DNA from: Streptomyces sp. Y2F8-2 | Lineage (GTDB): Bacteria > Actinomycetota > Actinomycetes > Streptomycetales > Streptomycetaceae | Assembly: GCF_014905555.1 (NCBI RefSeq) | Contig: NZ_BNGS01000015.1 | Coordinates: 62,001-126,000 of the forward strand | Length of the DNA: 64,000 nt | Reading direction: 5' to 3' | Shown here: positions 7,777 to 16,412 of the stretch, one piece after another | Layout of the letters: each line of letters begins with the position of its first letter | Numbering within the stretch: position 1 is the first letter of the stretch | Made by a program: the position numbers and the translations under genes | The notes under the pieces: model-generated | The model's database searches: none | The model's input: the letters and a program-made list of their open reading frames with translations, nothing else | Told to the model about the DNA's origin: nothing

Positions 7777-9939
7777 TCACCTCGTGAGTTCCGCCCAGAC
7801 CACCTTGCCGGTGTCCGTCCACCGCACCCCCCACCGGCTGGTGACCCTGTGCACGATGTGCAGGCCACGACCGCCGTCGTCGAGGAGGCCGCCCCGGCGC
7901 AGACGCGGCCTGCCGTTGCCGGTGTCACCCACCTCGCACAGCAGGCCGCGACCGGCCCTGATCAGCCGTACCGTGACGGGACCGGTGGCGAAGCGCACCG
8001 CGTTCGTGACCAGCTCGCTGACCAGCAGCAGCACGTTGTCCCGGGTTTCGTCCCTGGTGCGCCATTTCCGCAGCAGCGCGGCGACCTGCGCGCGGGCACA
8101 GGCGGGGGCGTCGTCGCGGGCGGGCAGCCGCCAGGTCGCGGTGTCCCCCTTGCGGTAGCCGATCATGCGCGCGAGCAGCAGGGTCACGTCGTCGCGCTGG
8201 TGCCCGGGTGCCAGCGCGGAGACGACGTGCCGTGCGGCCTGCTGCAGGGCGTCCCAGGGGTGCACCGTGGACACGACCTCCGCCAGCCTGCCGATGCCCT
8301 CGTCGATCGACATGGCCGGATCCTCCACCAAGCCATCGGTGTAGAGGGCGAGCAGGGAGCCTGGGGGTGCGCCGAACGTGTGCACGTCGAACGGCTCCCG
8401 CAGCGCGAACTCAGCGCCCAGGCCGGGATGAGGGCGGACCGCGAGCGGGCCCGCGTGCCCGTCCGGGGATACCAGGACCGGGGGGAGATGGCCGGCGCTG
8501 GACAACGCCACGCGGTGGCTGACCGGGTCGTAGAGGGCGATGCAGCAGGTCGACCCGAGGGCGCTGTAGCCGGCCGTCAGTCCGGACTCCGCGTCGTCCA
8601 GCAGCGTCACGGTGTCGTCCAGGCGCTCCAGCACCTCGTCGGGTGCCAGTCCCGCGGACAGCAGCGCGCGGGCCTCCATGCTCAGCTGGCCCATGGTCGC
8701 CGCGGCTCCCAGGCCGTGCCCGACGACGTCACCGACCACCAGCGCGGTCCGGCCGTCCGGCAGCGGAAAGCTGTTCACCCAGTCGCCGCCGACGCCCGCG
8801 CTGTCGGGGGTGGCGGGCTGGTAGACGCTGGCGATCTCGACGGTGTCGCCGCCGGTCCGGGGCAGCAGTCGGCGCTGCAACGCCAGCACCTGCGTGTGCT
8901 CGCGCTGGTGCTGACGGGCCAGGTCGACGTGATGGGCGGTCCTGGCCACCAGCTCCTGCAGGTCCAACAGCTCGCTGTCGCGGAAGGGGCAGTCCGCCCG
9001 CCGCCAGACCTCCGCCACGCCCAGCACGACGGGCGGCGTGCCGTCCAAGACCAGCGGAATGCACGCCACACCTGCCGACCGGTCGCCGGGCACCAGGGCA
9101 CGCATCACTCGCGGACTGCCGAGCACCCGCTCGACCGCCTCCCGGTCGGGTATGACGATGGCCTGCGGGGCGTCGTCCCGCCGTACTGCCTGCGCCAGCA
9201 GGCGACTCGCGTCGCTGGGAAGATCGTCGCCCGGAGTCACGTAGCCGTCGGGCCACGCCCGGTCCGGCACCAGGGCCGCCCGGCGCAGCCGGATGCGCCC
9301 CTGCGCCTGCCCGGTGACTCCTTCGCCCGTCCACACGGCGAAGTCGAGGTCGACGGCGGCCACGTCTCCCCAGGCCAGCAGGGACTCCGCCAGCGACTGC
9401 GCGGTCTCGCCGATGTCCAGCGAGGTGCCGATCGCGGTCTCGGCGGCGAACAGATGCAGTCTCCGGGCCATGGCGATCAGGGAGACGGTCAGGCCCTCGT
9501 GAGGCACCGCGGCGGGCAGGATGCTCAGCGAGACCACCAGCTCCGACCCGTCGGAGCGCCGCAGGCGCTGGATCCGGGCGACATGCGCCTCACCGGTCGA
9601 CAGGACCTGCCGCAACCGCCGTGTGACCGTCGGTACGTCCCCGGGGGGCAAAAGATCGACGAAGGGACTTCCGGGCACGGCGTTCAGGCCCGCGAATACG
9701 GGGGCGTCCAGGTTACAGCGGGTGATTCTCAGATCCCTGTCCAGGTTGACCACGCCGAGGATCTGATCCTGGTGGTCGACTGCCGGATTGTCGGGTACGC
9801 GTTGGCGGCTGGTGCGGTCACCCTGCGCGTCGGCAGGACCGGCGGCCGCTGCCGCTCCGCTGCGCGGGACGTAGCGCCCCAGGGCGCTGCTGACCAGGCT
9901 GAACGGCGAGGAGGACGAAGGCGAGGGTGTGGAGTCCAT
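7777..9939 (-). CDS. PP2C/SpoIIE-type phosphatase with PAS, GAF and HATPase domains
   Basis: Cytoplasmic signalling protein of 720 residues, a typical Streptomyces regulator of sigma-factor/anti-sigma switching. In order: a short Ser/Pro-rich N-terminus, a PAS domain (about 55-160, 'ILGVVNLDRDLRITRCN'), a GAF-like domain (about 165-335), a SpoIIE phosphatase (about 350-565, with GGDWVNSFPL..., 'VGDVVGHGLGAAATM' metal-site aspartates and 'LYTDGLVE'), and a C-terminal histidine-kinase-like ATPase (about 600-720, N-box LLVSELVTNAVRFA, G1 'GDTGNGRPR'). It probably dephosphorylates an anti-anti-sigma factor and may phosphorylate through its own ATPase. It converges with the PKS gene. ATG start at 9939. 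Confidence 0.93.
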   Translation of the reverse strand: MDSTPSPSSSSPFSLVSSALGRYVPRSGAAAAAGPADAQGDRTSRQRVPDNPAVDHQDQILGVVNLDRDLRITRCNLDAPVFAGLNAVPGSPFVDLLPPGDVPTVTRRLRQVLSTGEAHVARIQRLRRSDGSELVVSLSILPAAVPHEGLTVSLIAMARRLHLFAAETAIGTSLDIGETAQSLAESLLAWGDVAAVDLDFAVWTGEGVTGQAQGRIRLRRAALVPDRAWPDGYVTPGDDLPSDASRLLAQAVRRDDAPQAIVIPDREAVERVLGSPRVMRALVPGDRSAGVACIPLVLDGTPPVVLGVAEVWRRADCPFRDSELLDLQELVARTAHHVDLARQHQREHTQVLALQRRLLPRTGGDTVEIASVYQPATPDSAGVGGDWVNSFPLPDGRTALVVGDVVGHGLGAAATMGQLSMEARALLSAGLAPDEVLERLDDTVTLLDDAESGLTAGYSALGSTCCIALYDPVSHRVALSSAGHLPPVLVSPDGHAGPLAVRPHPGLGAEFALREPFDVHTFGAPPGSLLALYTDGLVEDPAMSIDEGIGRLAEVVSTVHPWDALQQAARHVVSALAPGHQRDDVTLLLARMIGYRKGDTATWRLPARDDAPACARAQVAALLRKWRTRDETRDNVLLLVSELVTNAVRFATGPVTVRLIRAGRGLLCEVGDTGNGRPRLRRGGLLDDGGRGLHIVHRVTSRWGVRWTDTGKVVWAELTR

Positions 9940-10246
9940 GCGGCTCTCTCAGCAATCCCCGGCGCAGCGCCGGGGCCGTACTCAAACCCATGCGACGGGA
10001 CCCCGAGATCCCTGACCGCACACCTCATTCAATAACACCGGTGGTCGCTTCGCCCACACCAGCGGATCGCGCGGTGAACGCGGACAGTGACGGAAGACCG
10101 CAGCCGGTATGGAGCCGTACTCAGCTCGCCGGGGGCCGCCGCCACCGGCTCACCTTCAACGGCACCATCATCGAGACCGGCATCGACTCCGACCGGATCG
10201 CCATGACCAGGGCGCGGGCCGAGGAGTCCTCCAAGGCCGACTGATC
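9940..10246. other. Intergenic region between two minus-strand genes
   Basis: Probable promoter region of the phosphatase. A plus-strand frame ending at 10244 contains RLTFNGTIIETGIDSDRIAM, which looks like a protein tail, but no start or family could be assigned. Confidence 0.4.
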
Positions 10247-10804
10247 TCATTCATCAGGCCATTCGTCGCCTCGTATGCGGGCGTGGAGATGTTCGTCGTG
10301 CCAGCCGTCGGCATGCAGCAGGGCACTTCGCATAGTGCCCTCCAGGGTGAAGCCTGCCCTCGTAGCCACCCGACAAGACGCCTGGTTGGCCACGGAATGG
10401 GTGAGGCGTAGCCGGTGCAGGCCGAGGTCATCCATCGCCCACCGGCTGAGACGCACAGTGGCGTCGACCATGACGCCGCCGCCACGACCAGCCGGCAGCA
10501 GCCAGTACAGGATCTCGGCGCTCCCGCCCTTGAGATCGATGTCCCCCCAACCGATCAAACCCATGGCTCGCTCACCAAGCCGCGCGATGGCCCAGATCGC
10601 TGCCTGCTCGGATGTCCAGCGCTCATGCCAGCGTGCGATCTGCGCTCGGGCGTCCTCCTGGGAGACGTCACGCCCCGGACGGTTCCACTGCTGAATATCC
10701 GGGTCGAGACTGGCATCCACGAGGGTCTGGGCATCGTCTTGTCGCCACGGACGCAGTTCCACATTCCCTGCGAGCTGGAACACGGGTTGTTCGATCTGGC
10801 TCAT
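10247..10804 (-). CDS. GNAT family N-acetyltransferase
   Basis: RimJ/RimL-like acetyltransferase of 185 residues: NVELRPWRQDDAQTLVDAS at the N-terminus, the central 'GLIGWGDIDLKGGSAEI' beta hairpin, motif A in 'LLPAGRGGGVMVDATVRL', and a motif B/D end 'LTHSVANQASCRVATRAGFTLEG'. It would transfer an acetyl group from acetyl-CoA to an amine or a protein N-terminus; the target is unknown. ATG 10804 is preferred because the protein then begins just before the domain; ATG 10843 is an in-frame alternative. A degraded copy of its central segment lies at 61584. Confidence 0.9.
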   Translation of the reverse strand: MSQIEQPVFQLAGNVELRPWRQDDAQTLVDASLDPDIQQWNRPGRDVSQEDARAQIARWHERWTSEQAAIWAIARLGERAMGLIGWGDIDLKGGSAEILYWLLPAGRGGGVMVDATVRLSRWAMDDLGLHRLRLTHSVANQASCRVATRAGFTLEGTMRSALLHADGWHDEHLHARIRGDEWPDE

Positions 10805-11184
10805 CCGGCCTGCAGGCACTACGGCAGGTGTCGAAGAGATCATCGCTGCATCATGCCACCTGGGCAGTGTCACTCAGCGGCCCTCCAGGAGCGCGGGTAC
10901 TCAGCCGCCGACAGGCGCATTGGCGCGTGCCCACCGACACAGAATCCGGCACCGCCGTCGGTGCAGGCTCCCGCGTCACCCCTCTCCGGCGGAGGACCGC
11001 AGCGGGGATGGGGTGGTGCGGCTCCACGAGTCCCGGGGCGACCGGGTGCGGGCCACTCTCACACCCGGGCTTCCGGTGGTCGGGCCGAGGTGCCGGGCGT
11101 GCTGGAACGGCCGCCGCGGAAAAGCGACGTGGCCTCGAGCTGCGACCGTTCCAGATCCTCACGCCAAGGCTGCGACCAGAGTGA
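10805..11184. other. Intergenic region, no gene seen
   Basis: About 380 bases between the acetyltransferase and the next minus-strand gene. It is G+C rich, with no supported coding, repeat or RNA structure. The start-proximal side probably holds the acetyltransferase promoter. Confidence 0.4.
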
Positions 11185-11646
11185 CTACTTGCGTCCCACG
11201 CCCTTTTCGCCGATGTGGAAGATCCTGTGGCTGTCGCGGGTCATGTCGACGACCAGCTTGGTGGTGGTGTCGCGGCTCCAGGTGAGGGTGACGACGGCCT
11301 CCGTGTAGTTGCGGGTGGTGCCGTTGTCGGTGACCTTCCAGGCGAGCGGGACGTTCTGCGCGCGCAGGACGCCGTCGGCGTGCTCCCGGTCCTCCCAGGC
11401 CGCCAGCTCCTTCTCGAAGGCGGGGGTGAGGTAGTGGCTGCGCAGGGCCTGTCCGAGGTTGCCCCTGTCCTCGTCGATCACCGCGTCGATGTAGGCGCCG
11501 TAGAAGTCGGCGATGCGGGTGATGTTGTCGGACGGTGTGCCGCTGACGCTGCGCGGGGCGCCGGCGGAGGCCTGGGCGGTGGCGCCGACGCCGAGGGCGA
11601 CGGCGAGGACGCCGGCGGTCAGGACGGTGCGGGTCTTGCTGCTCAT
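11185..11646 (-). CDS. Small secreted protein of unknown function
   Basis: Protein of 153 residues. It starts at ATG 11646 after GGGGAACACAC. A Sec signal peptide is clear: MSSKTRTVLTAGVLAVALG, then 'GATAQASAG' with an AxA cleavage near residue 27-29. The mature part, about 125 residues, has ITRIADFYGAYIDAVIDEDR, then a helical region and strands ending 'DSHRIFHIGEKGVGRK'. The shape resembles small NTF2-like/lipocalin-like secreted proteins, but I do not recognise a family. It follows another secreted protein on the same strand and may share function with it. Confidence 0.75.
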   Translation of the reverse strand: MSSKTRTVLTAGVLAVALGVGATAQASAGAPRSVSGTPSDNITRIADFYGAYIDAVIDEDRGNLGQALRSHYLTPAFEKELAAWEDREHADGVLRAQNVPLAWKVTDNGTTRNYTEAVVTLTWSRDTTTKLVVDMTRDSHRIFHIGEKGVGRK

Positions 11647-11755
11647 GTGTGTTCCCCGTTCTCCGAGTCGTGATGAATCGCGCCGAACGGCGCTGTCGGT
11701 GGTCGATGGGCCGCCCTCCCCACCCCCGTGGCGGAGGGCGGCCCCGGTCATGCGG

Positions 11756-12379
11756 TCAGTGGAGCTTGTTCACGGCCGTGACGGTCGTCTGCTCGAAGGC
11801 CTTCACCGGCGCGTCCCCGAATCCGCCCAGCTGCCCCCAGTCGACGACCGTGACGGTCCTGCCGTCCCGGCCGACGGAGAGCAGACGGATGTCGGAGGCG
11901 CCCTGGAGGGTCACCGTGTGCAGGCCGTAGACGTGGGCGCCCTCCTCGACAGGCAGTGTGCCGTAGTCCTTCAGCGTGGCCTCGGTTTCCGGGTCGGCCT
12001 TCTCGATGCGTGCCGCACAGGACGTGATGTCCTTGTTCAGCCGTGAGAAGCGGCCCTTCGCCGCAGCCGTCGTGGACAACTGCACGCTGACCTGGCGGGC
12101 GCTCGTGTCGTGGTCGGTACGGAACTCCCGGTACCAGGTGTCCGAGCCGCCGCCGCCCAGCGCCATGCTCAGGCAGCGGTCCTGTTCCACCGCCTCCGGT
12201 ACGCCGGAGGTGACCTCGCCGGCCGTCCAGGCCGAGCTCGGGTGCGGCGGGAGATCGGCCGTCGTGAGGAAGCCGGGCGCCTTGGCCGCGGCGTTCGCCG
12301 GTGTGGCGAGCGTCGCCCCGAGGGCGAAGCCCGTGACGGCGAGTGCGAGGAGCGCGCCTGCTCCGGTGCGCTTGGGCAT
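11756..12379 (-). CDS. Secreted protein of unknown function
   Basis: Protein of 207 residues exported by a Sec signal (MPKRTGAGALLALAVTGFAL..., AxA near residue 30). The mature region holds two cysteines, at 'DRCLSM' and 'TSCAARI', likely a disulfide, and a mixed alpha/beta pattern reminiscent of PknH-type extracellular sensor domains; that likeness is weak. The start is ATG 12379 with GGGGGACACCC upstream. It is divergent from the XRE membrane regulator at 12599, with about 220 bases between them, and upstream of the secreted protein at 11185. The three genes may form one signalling or envelope-response unit. Confidence 0.75.
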   Translation of the reverse strand: MPKRTGAGALLALAVTGFALGATLATPANAAAKAPGFLTTADLPPHPSSAWTAGEVTSGVPEAVEQDRCLSMALGGGGSDTWYREFRTDHDTSARQVSVQLSTTAAAKGRFSRLNKDITSCAARIEKADPETEATLKDYGTLPVEEGAHVYGLHTVTLQGASDIRLLSVGRDGRTVTVVDWGQLGGFGDAPVKAFEQTTVTAVNKLH

Positions 12380-12598
12380 GGGTGTCCCCCGTGGATGAGT
12401 GCATGGGTGTCGTCTTTCGCCCGCCGCCGGCTGGTCGGTCCGGCCCTGGTCGGTGCGACACCAAGAGCATCGGCCGTCACGGCGGCCCAGTGCAATGCCG
12501 GACGCCCGTCCGGCGACGGTGGAACCATCCCAGCCCATCTGACGTGCAGGTATATGGACCGCCTGGGATACGGGGACACGTGGGAGGACGGGGGAACG

Positions 12599-14089
12599 GT
12601 GTCGACCGGGGACGACGTCGAGCAGTTCGCGGCGCTGCTGCGCCGACTGAAGGACCGCACGGACCGGAGCTACGGCTCCCTGGCCCGGCGGCTCAACATG
12701 AACACCTCCACCCTGCACCGCTACTGCGCGGGCGAGGCGGTCCCGCAGGACTACGCCCCGGTGGAGCGCCTGGCCGCCTTCTGCGGGGCGGCACCGGAGG
12801 AACGCCTCGAACTCCACCGCCTGTGGCTGCTCGCGGTGACGGCACGACAGCGGCCGAGGGCGGGTGAAGGGGGCGCGGGGGAGCAGGCAAGTGCCGAGGA
12901 GGCAGCGGAGCCGACGAGGGCCAAGGCGGCGCTGGAGCCAAAAGGGGGCGAGCGGGCTTCGGTTCCGGACAGCCGGACGGTGCGGGGCCGGGGCGGCGGC
13001 GCGGACGGCGTCGGTGGTGACGGCGGCGGCACGAGCGGTGCACCGCCGCGACTCGGCGCGGGCGCACCCGACGCCGGGCGGCCCGCTCCCGACGCTCATG
13101 GGCCGGGCAGTCGGGAGTCGACGGCCCAGTGGGATGCGGCCCGCTCGACCGGACGGCCCTGGTACCGCCGTCGCCGCACCGTCGTCGGAGCCGGCGTGGC
13201 GACCGTGCTGTTGGTGACGCTGGGCAGTCTGTCGGCGCTGTCGGCCGATCGGTCCGACGACAACTCCGCCAAGGCCCCCGGTCAGTCCCGCAGGGCAGGA
13301 TCGGGTACGTCACCCCACCCCTCGGCCCCTGCGACCGGTCCCTCTCCCAGCCGTTCGTCGGCCTCTCCCTCCGCAGGAGTTCGGGCTTCGGGGAGCACCG
13401 AGCCGAAGGCCGGACCGTCGAACACGATGAGCGACGCCCCGGTGACGACCGGAGTGCCGCTTGCCTGGACCGCCGACTCGCAGATCTGGCAGGGCGGTTG
13501 CGGGCACGACTACGTCATCGCGAAGCAGCCGGCCCAGGTACCCCCGCCGCCGCAGCAGCAGGACGCCGGAGCGTGGGCGGCGACGCAGGGGGCGGTGCAC
13601 GGGGGGACGACGATGGTGCAGATCTCGGTGCAGGGGAAGTCGTCCACGGCCGTGGTCCTGGAGGCCCTCCGGGTGCGTATCGTCAGCCGCGGTACCCCGG
13701 TCACCGGCAACGCGTACGCCATGGACCAGGGCTGCGGCGGAGACCTGACGCCTCGTGACTTCTCCGTGAACCTGGACGTCAACCGCCCGATCGCCCACGC
13801 ACGCCCCGGCAACGACGGCGGAAAGCCCCTCCCCGCGGTTCAGTTGCCCTACCGCGTCTCCGCCGAGGACCCCGAGGTGCTGCTGGTCACCGCGACGACC
13901 AAGGCCTACGACTGCGACTGGTACCTGGAACTCGACTGGTCCTCCCAGGGCAGCACCGGCACGATCCGCGTCGACGACCACGGCCGCCCGTTCCGCACCA
14001 GTAGCACCAAGGGCCTGCCCCGCTACTGGTACGGCACGAACGGCGACGGGGTGCGTCAGTGGGTACCCGCCGACTCTTCGAGGTCCTGA
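12599..14089 (+). CDS. XRE-type HTH protein with TM helix and extracytoplasmic domain
   Basis: Single-pass membrane protein of about 496 residues. The first 70 residues are an XRE DNA-binding domain (RTDRSYGSLARRLNMNTSTL, 'HRYCAGEAVP'). A Gly/Ala/Glu-rich linker leads to a transmembrane helix near residues 195-215 (TVVGAGVATVLLVTLGSL), then a Ser/Pro-rich stalk and an external domain of about 220 residues with conserved-looking cysteines ('GGCGHDY', 'DQGCGGD', 'YDCDWY'). GTG 12599 is chosen because it follows GGGGGAAC and matches the usual start of these proteins; ATG 12554 is in frame. It could sense an external state and regulate transcription at the membrane. The neighbours at 11185-12379 are secreted. 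Confidence 0.85.
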   Translation: MSTGDDVEQFAALLRRLKDRTDRSYGSLARRLNMNTSTLHRYCAGEAVPQDYAPVERLAAFCGAAPEERLELHRLWLLAVTARQRPRAGEGGAGEQASAEEAAEPTRAKAALEPKGGERASVPDSRTVRGRGGGADGVGGDGGGTSGAPPRLGAGAPDAGRPAPDAHGPGSRESTAQWDAARSTGRPWYRRRRTVVGAGVATVLLVTLGSLSALSADRSDDNSAKAPGQSRRAGSGTSPHPSAPATGPSPSRSSASPSAGVRASGSTEPKAGPSNTMSDAPVTTGVPLAWTADSQIWQGGCGHDYVIAKQPAQVPPPPQQQDAGAWAATQGAVHGGTTMVQISVQGKSSTAVVLEALRVRIVSRGTPVTGNAYAMDQGCGGDLTPRDFSVNLDVNRPIAHARPGNDGGKPLPAVQLPYRVSAEDPEVLLVTATTKAYDCDWYLELDWSSQGSTGTIRVDDHGRPFRTSSTKGLPRYWYGTNGDGVRQWVPADSSRS

Positions 14090-14187
14090 CTGTCCACCAG
14101 CGGCAGCTGGGTGACGTCGTTGCGGTTGCAGCCGGTCAGCGACACCGCGAACGGGATGCCCTGCCCGTCGACGAGGATGTGGCGTCA
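14090..14187 (-). pseudogene. IS5-type transposase internal fragment
   Basis: The minus-strand translation reads ILVDGQGIPFAVSLTGCNRN followed by DVTQL, the typical segment around the second catalytic Asp region of IS5-group transposases. Sequence on both sides is unrelated. There are no inverted repeats or target duplication. It lies exactly in the gap between two convergent genes. Confidence 0.8.
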
Positions 14188-14404
14188 GGTGTCCCGTTTC
14201 TCATCGCCGATCCCCGGATGATCCAGGCGCGTGGCGGGTGCTCGGCCGCTGCGGACCTGTGTCGCCGGGGAACTGCCGCGGAGCCTTGTCCGAGCGCCCG
14301 CGCCGCGCGAGAGGGCCCGGACGCGCTCGTGAAGGCGATCGCAACCCAGGGGGTCACTACGCGGTGTATCCGCCGTCGGCGACGGGAGCCTGTCCGGCGC
14401 CGTA

Positions 14405-15172
14405 TCAGTGGACGGTGAAGCCACCATCGACGGGGAGAGCCGTTCCGATGACGAAGCTGGCGCCGGGGCTGCACAGCCACAGGACGGCCGCTGCGACCTC
14501 GTCCGCTGCCCCCAGCCGGCCGATGGGCTGTTCCTTGAGGATCCCGGCCATGGCCTCGGCCTGGTTTTCGACCATGTCGGCGACCATCGGGGTGTCGATG
14601 ACGCCGGGGCATACGGCGTTGATGCGGATGCCCCGCGGCGCGTACTCGACCGCGGCGCTGCGGGTCAGGCCGATCACGCCGTGTTTGGAGGCGTGGTAGG
14701 CCGCGCGCTCGGGCAGTCCGACGAGCCCGCCCAGGGAAGAGCAGTTGACGATGGCGCCGCTGCCCTGCTCGCGCATCTGCCGCAGTTCGTGCTTCATCGC
14801 CGCCCAGACGCCGCGCAGGTTGACGGCGTTGACCCGGTCGAAGTTCTCGGCCGTCTCGTCGGCCGCGTCGGCCGGCGGCACCTGGATGCCGGCGTTGTTG
14901 AACGCCATGTCCAGGCGGCCGTACTCCGTCACCGCGCGCCGAACCGCCGCTTCCACTTCCTGTTCGTCGGTGACGTCGCAGACGACACCGATCGCCCGCC
15001 CTCCGCGGCCGGTGATCTCTTCGGCTGCTTTGTGGACGGCATCGGGGTCACGGTCGGCCAGCACCACGGCGGCGCCGAAGTCGGCGAAGGCGCGGGCGGC
15101 GGCCAGGCCCATGCCGGAGGCGGCGCCGGTGACCAGGGCCACCTGCCCGGAGAAGTCGTAGGTGGGGTTCAT
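14405..15172 (-). CDS. SDR family oxidoreductase
   Basis: NAD(P)-dependent short-chain dehydrogenase of 255 residues, full family length. Motifs: the TGAASGMG dinucleotide site (15-22), 'CDVTD', 'NNAG', catalytic Ser in 'VNCSSLGG', YHASK with the Tyr and Lys, and 'VCPGVIDTPM'. The acidic residue after the second strand ('LADRD') favours NAD(H). It lies 94 bases downstream of the alcohol dehydrogenase on the same strand, so the pair probably form one operon for oxidation or reduction of an alcohol/carbonyl compound, controlled by the divergent MmyB-type regulator at 16413. Confidence 0.93.
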   Translation of the reverse strand: MNPTYDFSGQVALVTGAASGMGLAAARAFADFGAAVVLADRDPDAVHKAAEEITGRGGRAIGVVCDVTDEQEVEAAVRRAVTEYGRLDMAFNNAGIQVPPADAADETAENFDRVNAVNLRGVWAAMKHELRQMREQGSGAIVNCSSLGGLVGLPERAAYHASKHGVIGLTRSAAVEYAPRGIRINAVCPGVIDTPMVADMVENQAEAMAGILKEQPIGRLGAADEVAAAVLWLCSPGASFVIGTALPVDGGFTVH

Positions 15173-15266
15173 GGGGGTTCTCCCGTCGAGATCAAATGAG
15201 GTTCCGCAACCTGCCCGGGATGTTCGAGGTCCCGGGCGAGAGCGGCTGGGATCGGTCAGTGAGGGG

Positions 15267-16298
15267 TCAGGGCTTGAGCAGGGTCTTGATGGCGCGGCGC
15301 TCGTCCATCGCCTTGAATCCCTCTGCGGCCTGATCGAGCGGGAGGGTGAGGTCGAAGACTTTGCCCGGGTCGATCTCGCGGTCCCAGATGAGCTGGATCA
15401 GCTCGGGCAGGAACCGGCGCACGGGAGCGGGACCGCCGTGCAGGTGCACCTCGGCGAAGAACAGTTCCTCACCGGGAAGCTCCACGCCGTGGGCCACACC
15501 CACGTATCCCACGTGTCCGCCGGCGCGGGCGGAGCGGATGGCCTGCATCATCGATTCCTGGGTGCCGACGGCCTCGATCACGCTGTGGGCGCCGTATCCG
15601 CCGGTGAGCTCCTTGATCCCGGCCACGCCCTCGTCACCGCGCTCGGTGACGATGTCGGTCGCGCCGAACTCGCGGGCGAGCTTCTGCCGCGACGCGTGCC
15701 GCGACATGGCGATGATCCGCTCCGCGCCCAGCTGCTTCGCAGCCAGAATGGCGAGCAGACCCACGGCACCGTCACCGACCACGGCCACGGTCTTGCCCGG
15801 CCCGGCCTCCGCGGCCACGGCGCCGAACCAGCCCGTCCCCAGCACATCGGAGGCGGCCAGCAGCGAAGGGATCAGGTCGTCGTCCGGCATTCCGGGGGTG
15901 GCGACGAGGGTGCCGTCGGCCAGCGGCACACGCAGGTACTCCGACTGCGCCCCGCCGGCTCCGACGTACTCGGCTTGCGCGCACCGTGACTGGTAGCCGG
16001 CTTCGCAGATCTCACAGGTGTTGTCCGAGGCGAAGAACGAACCGACGACGAAGTCACCGACCGCGATGTTCTTCACCTCGTCGCCGATCTCGGTGACCAC
16101 CCCGACGTACTCGTGCCCCATCGGGGTCGGCTGCGTCACATCGTTGACGCCGCGGTAGTCCCACAGGTCGGAACCGCACACGCAGGTCGCCGACACGCGG
16201 ATGATCGCATCCGTCGGCGCGACGATCGTGGGGTTCTCGCGCTCTTCCACCCGGACATCGCCCGGGGCATGAATGACAGCTCCACGCACTTGCAGCAT
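15267..16298 (-). CDS. Zinc-dependent alcohol dehydrogenase family protein
   Basis: Medium-chain dehydrogenase of 343 residues. Catalytic zinc ligands: Cys41 in 'CVCGSDLW' and His62-Glu63 in MGHEYVGVVTEIGDEV. The structural zinc lobe keeps three cysteines ('TCEICEAGYQSRC'), while the usual first position is replaced, so that site may be weak or absent. The Rossmann motif is VAVVGDGAVG. Substrates of this branch are secondary alcohols or polyols. It starts at ATG 16298, 115 bases from the divergent regulator, and is followed by the SDR gene. Confidence 0.92.
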   Translation of the reverse strand: MLQVRGAVIHAPGDVRVEERENPTIVAPTDAIIRVSATCVCGSDLWDYRGVNDVTQPTPMGHEYVGVVTEIGDEVKNIAVGDFVVGSFFASDNTCEICEAGYQSRCAQAEYVGAGGAQSEYLRVPLADGTLVATPGMPDDDLIPSLLAASDVLGTGWFGAVAAEAGPGKTVAVVGDGAVGLLAILAAKQLGAERIIAMSRHASRQKLAREFGATDIVTERGDEGVAGIKELTGGYGAHSVIEAVGTQESMMQAIRSARAGGHVGYVGVAHGVELPGEELFFAEVHLHGGPAPVRRFLPELIQLIWDREIDPGKVFDLTLPLDQAAEGFKAMDERRAIKTLLKP

Positions 16299-16412
16299 TC
16301 CTTTTCACACAGATTTTCTGGGGTGCCTGGCCACCGTCCCTCGCCTCGCGGATGCCTGCCAGGCACTCTCAGGGACCCCCACGCCAGGAACAGGCGTCCT
16401 AGCCTTGAAGCC
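16299..16412. promoter_or_regulatory. Divergent promoter region between adh and the MmyB-type regulator
   Basis: A 114-base gap between two divergent starts. A TAGCCT element near 16400 lies close to the ATG at 16413, which would fit a very short-leader or leaderless transcript for the regulator, as is common for this family in Streptomyces. The operator itself is not obvious. Confidence 0.45.

Noticed and set aside
7849..10035. Long plus-strand frame opposite the PP2C phosphatase
   Set aside because: The minus strand encodes complete PAS, GAF, SpoIIE and ATPase motifs; the plus frame is Gln/Gly/Arg-rich without features.
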